This document shows positions 51,764 through 60,582 of a DNA stretch of 64,000 nt, piece after piece. The stretch spans positions 107,626-171,625 of the forward strand of contig JAXGGA010001054.1 in NCBI GenBank assembly GCA_038373865.1, given 5' to 3'. The notes under the pieces are model-generated. The model saw only the letters and a program-made list of their open reading frames with translations, did no database searches and was not told where the DNA came from. The position numbers and the translations under genes were made by a program. The DNA comes from Uloborus plumipes. Lineage: Eukaryota; Arthropoda; Arachnida; Araneae; Uloboridae. Position 1 is the stretch's first letter, and each line of letters begins with the position of its first letter.

Positions 51764-52830
51764 TTGTTAAGCTTTATGGTTTAAAAATATCTTAAGGAAC
51801 TTTTCCACTCACACATTTGTTGACTGGTTCACTTTTTTTTTAATGATTAAACAACTTAATGGGAAGTTTTTTTACCAAGTTTGGTGCATCTAAATCCACA
51901 TATTATTGCTGAAGTTTTTTTATGTTTATTTTAAACAATAAAGCAGTTGCCTATTACTAAACACAGTGTCCGTTTCAAATTTTTATCTCATACGTTTTCG
52001 TACATGTACGTAGAACTTAATTCATGAATAAAAGAGTATATTGCGAACCGATTCGGAATTGCTTTACAGAGATTCATGTTACAGATATCGACAATTTCAA
52101 TAGGAATTTTGTCAAATGCCGCGCAGCCGATACCGAATTCAGTATCTTATTTTCTTCTCCATCTTTGTTGTGTCTTTCTTTGTTTAAAGCACTTTGCGAT
52201 TATATCACTCAGTTGCCACCAATTTATGATATTAGTCTGCATTGAAATTAAAATTGATTAGTCAAAAAAAGAAAAAGAAAAAGTAAAAAGCACATTTGGA
52301 ACATCGGATTGCAGCTAAGAAAGTACCTGCATGACTACACCCGGTACAAGACTACACCCCCTACTGCTTCTCTCTCTCTCATATAATTTTTGTCGAGTGG
52401 TAGTAAAATAGAAATTCAGGCCCAAAATCTGAATGACTGAAAAATAAGTAGAATGAAATTAATATATGATCCATCAAATCTCTCATAAACATTTATTTTT
52501 CTAATCATTTGATTTTTTTTTACCATCTGCCATCGGCATCGGCCATCGGCCGATGGAAGAGGAAAATAATTGGCCATCGGCAATCGGCCAACAATCGGCA
52601 TCGGCCTATCGGCCAAAAAATGCCATCGGTCGAGCCTTAGGTAAAATGCTCATGCAAAAAAAGTAAATGTTCTACACTGCTGTGCAAATGTAGAGGGAAC
52701 GGCTTTCCATGCACGGACGGACATGTGTGAATGTTTGGATGTAGATGATGAAAATCACTTTTTTAACTGGTATGAGGACAGCAGTTCAGATGAATCTGAT
52801 AATGAAACTGATTTTTAAGTTTTATTATAT

Positions 52831-54501
52831 ACTAGCTGGGTACCCGGCCCTGCCCGGGTTTCGGCCGGGTATGGCGTTTTAGTGACACTCGTTCATGAAT
52901 TTTTCTACATTAAAGTGCATATCTATACACACACTGGCTACTTCTGTAAACAATGGCATTTTTTTCTGACTGGACAAACTAAAAAACTGTATTACACACC
53001 TTAAATACAAATGCAAGCTACAAATAATGTTTAAGTAAATCGGAAATGTTATAAGCTTGGTACAGAGTGCGGTGGAGAAACTTGTAGACTTGAAAAGTCA
53101 ACTAAGGGAAAAGTACATCATGCATCAGTTTACTACTTTTTATAAGATATGGTACCCATTCTGAATTTTTATATTAGTTAGATTTAAAAATTACATCGGG
53201 AAGAATGGCGGCCCCTGTTAATGATGCACTCATGTACCCTAGATTTGTTGCACTCTTTCGAGCATATAGACTGATGGGATGTTGGTGATAGCAAGCCGAA
53301 TGTTGTTCTCCAGGCGTTGCAGGGTCCGGGGCTTGTCGTTGTAAACGATCGATTTGAGATACCCCCATAAAAAATAGTCACACAGTGTCAAATCGGAAGA
53401 GCGGGCCGGCCACGGTACGTCACCTTTCAAGGAGACGTTATCACTCAACTGGTGAATCACAGCAAGTTTGTAGGGATGAAACTGTAGTTCGTTGTGAAGA
53501 ATTCGTCTCAGTGTCCAATCAAAAATCCCCAAAGCAGCAGCGTGTTTACGCGCCGAATGCCTGGGAGAGCGCAAAAACGACTCCCTCACTTTTTCGACGT
53601 TTTCTAGGGTTCTGGAAATCCGTTGACCTCATGGGCCACTGTTTGCCACACTCTCACTTTCCCTGAATGTTTTCACCCACAAAACAGTCGATTCCCAGCC
53701 AGGAATGGGAACAACGGGCTGAATTTTGAACCGAGTTTGGAAGGCACGTTGAGTGGCGACCACCGAAAGATTATTTGAAAAGTAAGATTTGGCGGCGAAC
53801 TCTCGTTACTCCTTTGTCCAACGCATGGCGACAACTAAACTATGAGATAACAAAACTTCAGGACCCTCTCTTTAAAATGAGACTCTTCCCACTCCTTTCT
53901 TACCACTCCTTGTTAATTAGCATCCAATTAAAATCAGCAAGTTTCTCTGTCGCACCCTATAAAATCAATCGCACTGTAGTCAAGTATTTCCAAACATTAC
54001 ACGTAAAATAAGTCCCATCATTAGCTTATATCCTTACATTGGTAAAAACAACTTATGTACCTAACTTAGAAATTTTTTCTTATAACTATAAACATTTTCT
54101 CTTCTCTAACTGTTGCCAAAATCAATTATCTTTTTATTTAATCTCGTTAGCGATTATTCGCACAGATGAATATAAAAATCCTAAGAAAGCAATAAATTTC
54201 ATACTTACTCCAGAGAAGCCTTGGTTCACATTTTCATTATGATCACCATTAATATTGTTGTTACCAGGCAACAAATGCAACAATGAACTGAAAATTTAAT
54301 CATTTAATGGGGAAACTACATGAAATTTACTATTTTCCATAATAACTTTTTTTAAATAAGCTTTTTAGTAATATATTATAGCTTATCCTGCTCCCTGTTA
54401 CTGTAGCTATCTACGGCAAAAAAATGGTTAAAATCGGTTCAGTAGTTTGGAAGATTACCCCGGACATACGGATACAAAAGTAGTCTTTTATGTATATAGA
54501 T
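52831..54501 (+). mobile_element. 1.67-kb repeat with CTAGC/CCCGGC head, second insertion in the arm
   Basis: The head is ACTAGCTGGGTACCCGGCCC then TGCCCGGGT. The tail is AAAATCGGTTCAGTAGTTTG ... GGACATACGGATACAAAAG ... TATATAGAT. The left arm lacks this segment, so insertion is demonstrated. The flank is AT-rich (TTATAT / TATTATT), which hides the target duplication. It carries a decayed Tc1/mariner-like transposase in its middle. The outer element is probably a non-autonomous retroelement-like repeat, family not certain. Confidence 0.6.
53174..53780 (-). pseudogene. Tc1/mariner-superfamily transposase remnant
   Basis: Read on the minus strand, fragments appear in this order: an N-terminal HTH-like part (ATQRAFQTRF), then an SPRHSARKHAAALGI block and RRILHNELQFHPYKL (second HTH), then WPARSSDLTLCDYFLWGYLK (region around the third catalytic acid), ending with an INRG/DVIFKSN-like tail. 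The catalytic centre between the HTH and the PDLTP-like motif is deleted. There is an in-frame stop upstream of VRESF near 53634, and a frame change near 53239. About 200 residues remain from an expected ~340. It is an inactive relic. Confidence 0.7.
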
Positions 54502-55097
54502 TATTATTTCACGTGTTGTTTTAAAATTCTTCCTAGCAATGTCTTTTTGAAACGATCAAGAATATGAAAAATTAATTCATGGGTTGATTTAAATGTATCT
54601 ATTACATTTTCTTTCAAATGCTACTGTCAAATGACTGCGTGTGTGTTGTTATTTGTAATTATAGTTTTACTTTCATCTTTTTATTTAACTATTCTATTTG
54701 CACATAAATGCAGCTGACAATGTATAGTGAAGTATAATTAAATAAAACATTTTAGTTTCAATAAATGTTTAGTTTGTGTAAAATTACTTTTTACTCTCAG
54801 CACCAGAAACAAACACAATGTTAAGCAATCCATGGGAAATTCGGGTTCATTAATGTTGTCATTATATTGTTACAAATCTTGTAAATAGTTGTTGTTTTTT
54901 CTGCCTTGCATCATTTTCATTAGTTTTGGTTTTATCTGACGTCATGTTGCAAAAGTATCTGAAGATATCACTTTTATCACTTGTATACCGGCCCTGTAAC
55001 GTTTTGTAGTTTTTACACTTGCCCTGCATTTAATAAGCGTGAAGACATTTTTCGCTCGGAGTGTTTTCTTTTTTTTTTCTTTTTCTTTTTATTACTA

Positions 55098-55110
55098 GAA
55101 GTTTCTTGAA
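55098..55110 (+). promoter_or_regulatory. three-unit heat-shock element in U3
   Basis: GAAgtTTCttGAA is a perfect alternating nGAAn array of three units, the known binding geometry for trimeric HSF. It lies 65 bp upstream of the TATA box. The 3' LTR copy is at 60812-60824 and is identical. Whether HSF binds is inferred. Confidence 0.6.
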
Positions 55111-55158
55111 TGGATTACGTAATGTTATGAATGAAACAGAATGCTCCGGATTTTGCTA

Positions 55159-55166
55159 GAATGTTC
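55159..55166 (+). promoter_or_regulatory. second HSE-like dyad in U3
   Basis: GAAtgTTC, a perfect two-unit inverted HSE, sits 8 bp before the TATA box. It is preserved in the 3' LTR at 60873-60880. Two units alone bind HSF weakly but can cooperate with the upstream array. Confidence 0.5.
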
Positions 55167-55174
55167 CTTCCGAG

Positions 55175-55182
55175 TATAAATA
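55175..55182 (+). promoter_or_regulatory. TATA box of the LTR promoter
   Basis: TATAAATA lies 32 bp before an arthropod-consensus initiator TCAGTT at 55207-55212, which gives a predicted start near 55209. The 3' LTR copy is at 60889-60896. This defines U3 as 54868 to about 55208. Confidence 0.8.
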
Positions 55183-55206
55183 GCCTTGAACACAGTTTTT
55201 GGGCAG

Positions 55207-55212
55207 TCAGTT
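55207..55212 (+). promoter_or_regulatory. initiator (Inr) of the LTR promoter
   Basis: TCAGTT matches the arthropod Inr consensus TCAGTY. The predicted transcription start is the A at 55209, 34 bp from the start of the TATA box, slightly longer than usual. It marks the start of R. Confidence 0.6.
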
Positions 55213-55412
55213 GTTTTCAGAATTGATCTGGTGACTCGTTTTCGTTCGCTTGGCGAATGGTTGTTTTGCGTTTGTAATTGCTTAATTACTGTTCACGTTT
55301 GATACGTGGTGCTGAGTTACTGTTGAGAGTACAGTGTACTGTTTTGCTACCTAATTGCTGGATGTTTAGCAATTGTTTCCTGCTCATATTGTAAATAGTG
55401 TAAATACTTGTA

Positions 55413-55418
55413 AATAAA
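55413..55418 (+). terminator. poly(A) signal in R
   Basis: AATAAA, repeated in the 3' LTR at 61127-61132, where it would end the genomic transcript. It is followed within ~30 bp by GT-rich sequence. Confidence 0.6.
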
Positions 55419-55491
55419 TTTATAGTTACTTCCTCAAGATTGGAATGCTCATTTGAAGAAAGTTGAAGGTGCTACGGACTCGTTACAATTT

Positions 55492-55509
55492 TGGCGCCCA
55501 ACGTGGGGC
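55492..55509 (+). other. primer-binding site for tRNA-Lys
   Basis: TGGCGCCCAACGTGGGGC is complementary over 18 nt to the 3' end of arthropod tRNA-Lys (…GCCCCACGTTGGGCG plus CCA). It starts 5 nt after the LTR. tRNA-Lys is the known primer of many gypsy-group elements. No mismatch is visible. Confidence 0.9.
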
Positions 55510-55584
55510 ATCTTCAAGGACTTTCTTGGAATTATCTGTGAACTTGGACTTTTCTTCCTAAGGACTTTTTGACTTCGGAATTTT
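55510..55584 (+). other. short untranslated leader before gag
   Basis: 75 bp between PBS and the first ATG (55585). A second in-frame ATG follows at codon 7. Probable packaging-signal region, though no specific motif is identifiable. Confidence 0.5.
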
Positions 55585-56373
55585 ATGGTGATTACCCGAG
55601 CAATGGATGAACAACTGAAAAAACTCCTTGATGCGATCAACGCTGTTAAAATTGACCTCAAGAATGATATGGCGATTATGGCTACTAATCAAGAACAATT
55701 AAAGAGTGATTTAACCGCTAGCATAACTTCAAGTCAAGAAGAAATTAAGAATGATTTAGCCGCTAGCATAACTTCAAGTCAAGAAGAAATTAAGAGCGAT
55801 CTAACGTCAATGAAAAGTTTGGTGGAAACTAAATTTATCAACATGGAAAATAAAGTGGAGACTCTAGAAGATCGAATCATCACAGTAGAAAACCATGTGG
55901 AAAAGAAAATTAAAGAACTTAAATCAAAGTTATCAGGATCCTGCAACAACTCAGACAGCGTTGAGAATCGAATCACCGCAGTAGAAAACCATGTGGAAAA
56001 GAAAATTAAAGAACTTGAATCAAAGTTATCAGCATCCTGCAATAACTCAAGTGACTGTGTAGCTGCAGCGGGAACTTCTCGTCCATCCATCAAACTGGCC
56101 ACGTTTGACGGGAAGACCTCGTGGAATATTTACAAGAAGCAGTTCCTCATCGTTGCAGAAGCAAACTCCTGGGACTCTTCCACGAAAGCCTGTCAACTTG
56201 CAGCCTCGCTGAGAGGGGATGCAGCTGATATACTACAGACCTTCTCAGAAGACAAGCACCATGACTTCGAAGCCTTATCATCGGCCTTAGAGCTTCGCTT
56301 TGGCGAATCCTGCCAAAAAGAATTCAGCCAACTCCAGCTGAAATCCCGACTGCAGAGGGCCGGAGAGACTTAG
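55585..56373 (+). CDS. gag: gag N-terminal part, ends at an in-frame TAG
   Basis: Encodes the N-terminal 262 residues of Gag. Residues 1-160 are a Lys/Glu-rich coiled coil built from internal duplications: two ~15-residue units (SITSSQEEIK) at about 37-66, and two ~32-residue units (ENHVEKKIKEL) at about 95-155. From about residue 170 a capsid-like domain begins (FDGKTSWNIYKKQF, then AASLRGDAADIL). TAG at 56371-56373 interrupts that capsid-like domain in mid-helix. The same frame continues without a shift to the zinc knuckle and pol. The TAG is therefore either a nonsense mutation or a readthrough site. Its position inside the capsid and the lack of a strong leaky-stop context favour mutation. 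Confidence 0.85.
   Translation: MVITRAMDEQLKKLLDAINAVKIDLKNDMAIMATNQEQLKSDLTASITSSQEEIKNDLAASITSSQEEIKSDLTSMKSLVETKFINMENKVETLEDRIITVENHVEKKIKELKSKLSGSCNNSDSVENRITAVENHVEKKIKELESKLSASCNNSSDCVAAAGTSRPSIKLATFDGKTSWNIYKKQFLIVAEANSWDSSTKACQLAASLRGDAADILQTFSEDKHHDFEALSSALELRFGESCQKEFSQLQLKSRLQRAGET
55708..55800 (+). repeat. 45-bp tandem duplication in gag
   Basis: Two nearly identical 45-bp units (containing GCTAGCATAACTTCAAGTCA) in frame, adding 15 residues to the coiled coil. Confidence 0.85.
55865..56055 (+). repeat. 96-bp tandem duplication in gag
   Basis: Two ~96-bp units (with GTAGAAAACCATGTGGAAAA) keep the frame and duplicate a 32-residue heptad segment ending in SCNNS. They look like recent slippage or unequal exchange. 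Confidence 0.85.
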
Positions 56374-58488
56374 CAAGTTTTTGCAGCAGACGTTGAGAGG
56401 CTTTCCCATCTCGCCTTCTCGGACTGTCCTTCGGGTGTTCGCGATAACCTGGCCCTGAACTACTTCATAGATGGAGTGCGAAATCCAGAAGTTCAGATGC
56501 CTCTCCGGATGGCGGACATTAAGGATCTTAAATCCGGTCTGGTTTACGCAATGAAGTTCGAGGCTGCACAGCAAATGTCCCGCAAGGATCGCCATTCGAC
56601 CAGGGGCGTGGAAGTGAGTGCCCAAGATTTGAACTCAACTCGTCTCTCGGACATTGAGCGACAAATCAAAGAGATGTCGGGGACCCTGAAGAAGTATGCT
56701 GCTCGCAAAGACCAAGGTGGACAAACACTGAAGTGCTGGAAATGTGGCGGTGAGGGCCACGTACGAAGGAATTGCGAAGTTCGCCAAGAAAAGAAGACGT
56801 CTCCCAAAGTTTTCCAGATTTCCTCAAGAAGTGGCGGCTGCAACGGACTCTTCATTTACGCATATGTGAATGGATTTCCCTGCGAAATGATTGTGGACAC
56901 AGGAGCCAACGTTACCATCATTAGGACTGATGTGGCTCGTCAATTTGGACTCAAGATCTTATGGACGCCGCCCTGCGTTACTCTCCAAACTGTGACAGGT
57001 GACAAAATCGAGATTGAAGGAAAAGCGAACTTAGAAATAATGTTCGGAAGCGCCACTTATCATCACACGGCATTCGTCGCTGACATTACAGATCCCTTCA
57101 TTCTCGGACTGGACTTTTTGAGAAAATTTGATTTTTCTATTGACTTTAGAAATAATGAGCTGCACTCGATGAGGGAAGACATAGCAATTTTCAATGCTGA
57201 AAATAACTTAAAATCCGCTCATCAAATAATAGCCCAAACAGATTTATTGATTCCTCCTAGATCAGAAATACTAATACCTGGCTCCATCAATGAAAACAAC
57301 AGCTTTAAATTCGGCCTAATCGAATATCCTAACCAGAGTAATAGCCCAAAAGGAGTACTAGTGGCATCTACACTTGTGGACCTTTCAAGGAATGCAGTTC
57401 CTGTGAGAGTCGCCAATGTAAGTGAAAGACCGAGGAATATCAAGAAAGGAGAAGTGTTGGCAACTTGTACTCCCGTAAACTGCATCATCAGAAGAATTGA
57501 TTCCTCCGAGACTGTGTCTTCCGAATCCTTGACTTCGAAATTAATTGGGAGTGCACCATTATCGAAGGATCAAAGATACGCTGCGGAAAAATTGGTGGAC
57601 AACTTCAAGCAGGTGTTTTCATCTACATCCGAAGATGTTGGTCGAACGAATTTAACGCAGCATAGAATCGACACTGGAGATCATCCCCCTATCAAGCAGC
57701 ATCCAAGACGACTACCGTTCGCCAAGAAGGAAGAGGTTGAGATCCTCTTGAAAGAGATGCAGGAGAGTGACGTCATCGAACCCTCATCCAGTCCTTGGGC
57801 ATCCCCTATCGTCTTGGTCCGAAAGAAAGACGGCTCCACCAGATTTTGTGTTGATTACCGACGCCTGAATGACATCACCAAGAAGGACAGTTACCCTCTT
57901 CCACGGATCGATGACACTCTGGACACCCTTTCCGGACACAAGTGGTTTTCGACCCTGGATTTAAAGAGCGGCTACTGGCAGGTGGAGATACACCCCGACG
58001 ACCGAGAGAAGACGGCGTTTACAACCGGACAAGGCTTGTGGCAGTTTAAAGTGATGCCGTTCGGCCTCTGCAATGCACCAGCCACGTTCGAGCGTCTTAT
58101 GGAGTCAGTGTTACGAGGACTTTCTTATGAATCCTGTCTTGTCTACTTGGACGACATCATCATCATAGGACGCAGTTTTGAGGAACATTTGGCTTATCTT
58201 AGGAAGGTGCTGCAGAAGCTTAAGGAAGCCAACCTGAAGTTAAGCCCGCCCAAGTGTAATCTGTTCCGCCGTGAGGTGAACTACCTTGGTCACATTATCT
58301 CTTCAGAGGGTGTACGAACAGATCCAGATAAGGTATCTGCAGTCAAGAATTGGAGCCGCCCCGAAAATGTCCATCAGCTGCGAAGTTTCCTGGGGCTCTG
58401 CACGTACTACAGGAAGTTTGTGAAGGGTTTTTCCAACATTGCACGACCTTTGCATAAGCTGACGGAGAGCAAACAGAAATTTGAATGA
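56374..58488 (+). pseudogene. pol: gag C-terminus, protease and reverse transcriptase, ends at an in-frame TGA
   Basis: Continues the gag frame after the TAG. Capsid-like C-terminal half to about 56650. CCHC zinc knuckle CWKCGGEGHVRRNC at 56734-56775. Aspartic protease with DTGA at 56896-56907 and a flap-side ILGLDFLRKF about 70 residues later. Linker. Reverse transcriptase from about 57670 with FCVDYRRLND, FSTLDLKSGYWQ, MPFGLCNAPATFE and the catalytic YLDD at 58144-58155. It ends at TGA 58486-58488, where related proteins have Trp in an FEW motif just before RNase H, so TGG to TGA is the likely lesion. Gag and Pol share one frame; no -1 shift is needed. Confidence 0.9.
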
Positions 58489-59640
58489 TCCAAAGAATGC
58501 GAGGATGCATTTCTACAGCTGAAGGAGGCTTTAACATCAACGCCTATTCTCTCTTATCCTCAGCCTGGAAAATCCTTCATACTTGACACTGATGCGAGCC
58601 ACGAGAGCGTTGGAGCTGTTTTATCTCAAGAAATAGACGGTAACGAACATGTCATCGCTTACTGGAGCAAATGCATATCCAAGTCGGAGCGAAATTATTG
58701 TGTCACGAGAAAGGAATTGCTCGCCATAGTTAAAGCTGTAGAACATTTCCATCATTACCTCTACGGCCGTAAATTCCTGCTCCGGACTGATCATGCCTCT
58801 TTAACTTGGCTTTTGAATTTCAAGAATCCAGAGGGCCAGGTAGCCAGGTGGATACAGCGGCTCCAGGAATATGACATCGAGATTAAGCACCGAAAAGGTT
58901 TGTCACACGGTAATGCAGACGCATTATCAAGAAGACCTTGTTCCGAGAACTGCCATTATTGCTCCCGAATAGAGAAACAGTACGGGACGACAATCCCTAC
59001 TGCCTGCCAAGTTACTGCTACATCAACATCTTCAGATCCCGATCCATGGAGTGACGACCAAGTAAGAAAAGATCAGCTTGAAGACCCAGACCTTAAGCCT
59101 ATCATAGAGTTAATGGAAAAGGACAGTCGGCGACCTAGTTGGCAAGACGTTTCTATCTACAGTCCTGCAACGAAAAGATACTGGGCTCTATGGAAATCTC
59201 TCCAGTTGCGAAATGGCGTCCTGTATCGGAAATGGGAATCTGACGATGGCAAAGCATTCAAATGGCAGTTACTCCTTCCCAGATCAAGAATTCCAGACGT
59301 TCTAAAGGAATTGCACAGTAGTCCGACTGGAGGACACTTTGGTATCCTGAAAACCCTCCACAAGGTTCGAGAGCGCTTCTTCTGGAGCAAGGCGAAGGAT
59401 GACGTGGAGAAGTGGTGTCATTCTTGTGACGCCTGTGCTGCCCGTAAAGGACCGAAGAGAAGAAGCAGCGGGAAGCTACATCTTTACAACGTAGGAGCTC
59501 CTTTCGAACGAATCGGGATCGACATTCTTGGTCCTCTACCGAAAACTACTGATGGGACAAATACATTCTCGTTTCCATTGACTATTTTACCAAGTGGCCT
59601 GAAGCATATTCCATTCCGGATCAAGAAGCTACCACTGTAG
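58489..59640 (+). pseudogene. pol: RNase H and N-terminal half of integrase
   Basis: Same frame as RT, opened after the TGA. RNase H has the expected acids: D in ILDTDAS (58591), E in RKELLAI (58714), D in LRTDHAS (58789), and GNADALSRR at about 58909. A linker follows. Then the integrase zinc-binding HHCC has His at 59314 and 59332 and CHSC at 59416-59427. The first catalytic Asp is in RIGIDILGPLP (59521). After about 59557 the frame reads nonsense to a TAG at 59638. A single-base deletion there moves the integrase to the next frame. Confidence 0.88.
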
Positions 59641-60350
59641 CAGAGACTCTAGTCCAGAATTGGATCTCGAGATATGGGACACCCTTGCAGATCCATTCCG
59701 ATCAGGGGAGAAACTTCATCTCTGCTGTGTTTAAGGACCTATGTAAAATCCTCAAAATTGAGAAAACTCGAACGACACCACTACACCCACAATCGGACGG
59801 CATGGTGGAGAGATTCAACAGGACAATCCTTAATAATCTCTCGCTTATGGTCTCCAAAAATCAACAGGATTGGGACAAGAAACTTCCTCTGTTCCTGCTG
59901 GCCTACCGCAGTGCTGTCCACGAGACCACCGGATATTCCCCATCACAGATGCTCTTCGGCCGAGAGCTTCGGCTACCTTGTGATCTCGTCTTCGGTCTCC
60001 CTCCAGATGCGCCTTCATCGCCTGAGGAATACGTCCAGGATCTCCAGGCCCGGTTGGAAGACGTTCATCACTTCGCACGGGAGCGAATCAACATCGCGAC
60101 GGAGAAGATGAAGACCCGATACGACACAAGGTCCACTGGTCATGACTTTCAAGAAGGTGACAAGGTGTGGCTATGGAATCCCATCCGACGTAAAGGCCTG
60201 TCACCCAAATTGCAGTCGCATTGGGATGGACCCTACACAGTCCTTCACCGGCTGAACGACGTCGTAGTGAGGATCCAGAAGTCATCACATTCAAAACCCA
60301 GAGTTGTACATTATGATCGGCTAGCCCCATACTATGGCCATAGTTCGTAA
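59559..60350 (+). pseudogene. pol: C-terminal half of integrase in a shifted frame
   Basis: Translation in the new frame resumes the integrase core after the 1-nt shift. The second catalytic Asp is in HSDQGRNF (59700-59702). The catalytic Glu is in DGMVERFNR (59808-59810). A GPY module (WDGPYTVL, 60222-60245) and a basic tail close the protein at TAA 60348. The triad spacing and GPY module are standard for Metaviridae integrases. No chromodomain is seen. The first in-frame ATG (59802) lies inside the domain, so no independent protein is expected. Confidence in the 1-nt shift is high because both sides align to one continuous domain. Confidence 0.88.
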
Positions 60351-60568
60351 AGTAAATGTAAAGCTACCATGGTAATTTGTTTGTAAATTTTGTAAATAAC
60401 TTTTGCCTTTAATTGTTTGTAATATTACTTTATCAATGTCATTATTTCTTTCATGTTCTCATTGTTATTGTTTATCATGTTTATGATTGGTCATCATTTA
60501 ATGTGTGCACCTGTAAATTTTCCCTTGCTTCCTTTCTGGGGATTGTACTGCCCGGGACGTGCAGTCCT
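60351..60568 (+). other. 3' untranslated region of the retrotransposon
   Basis: T-rich, 218 bp, no env-like frame. It ends at the polypurine tract. Confidence 0.6.
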
Positions 60569-60582
60569 TGGGAAGGGGGCAA
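60569..60582 (+). other. polypurine tract
   Basis: TGGGAAGGGGGCAA directly before the 3' LTR start. A purine run in this position is required as plus-strand primer. A single C near its end is tolerated in gypsy-group PPTs. Confidence 0.8.

Larger units (their letters stand above)
49345..52639. mobile_element. 3.3-kb hAT-like element interrupting the CXC gene
   Basis: A perfect 8-bp target duplication, GGTAAAAT, lies at 49337-49344 and 52640-52647. The TIRs are TAAGGCTCGACCGATG and its invert. The undisrupted left-arm gene copy lacks the element and has the target only once, which proves the insertion. Subterminal regions are packed with CATCGGC/GCCGATG repeats on both sides, as expected for hAT transposase-binding arrays. 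No hAT transposase is recognisable. The longest frames (49372-49713 and 49683-49955) lack the expected DDE or dimerisation motifs. A family-A repeat (50458-51763) is nested inside, so the original element was about 2.0 kb. Confidence 0.85.
48576..52818 (+). pseudogene. interrupted gene of the HEEADT/CXC family (loop plus right arm)
   Basis: The frame from 48585 (a GTG, not a credible start) to 49344 carries three segments typical of a multicopy, uncharacterised metazoan protein family: THEEADTKLILHAADA, IYSPDTDVVVLALRRY and LPGFHAFTGCDTTGAFAGKG. These acidic blocks suggest a nuclease-like fold (inference only). The N-terminal part is missing at the inversion junction. At 49345 a 3.3-kb hAT-like element interrupts the codon series. 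Coding resumes at 52648 with the CXC cysteine cluster, then a 4-nt duplication (CGGA near 52716-52723) shifts the frame before the acidic tail. The ancestral stop is at 52816-52818. The left arm lacks that 4-nt insertion. Truncation, insertion and frameshift together make the copy dead. Confidence 0.75.
54868..55487 (+). repeat. 5' LTR
   Basis: Begins TGTTACAAATC and ends CTCGTTACA (canonical TG...CA), 620 bp. It matches 60583-61201 apart from substitutions at 54900, 55222 and 55270 and one T in the run near 55070. U3 contains heat-shock-element motifs and a TATA box. The predicted TSS is near 55209 and AATAAA lies at 55413. Confidence 0.97.

Noticed and set aside
55779..56102. Minus-strand ORF opposite gag
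   Set aside because: Shadow of the duplicated gag coiled coil.
59674..60111. 145-codon ORF overlapping integrase in another frame
   Set aside because: Arg/Ser-rich shadow of the integrase frame.
60351..60568. env-like third gene in the LTR element (would make it errantivirus-like)
   Set aside because: Only 218 T-rich bases lie between integrase stop and PPT; no frame of useful size.
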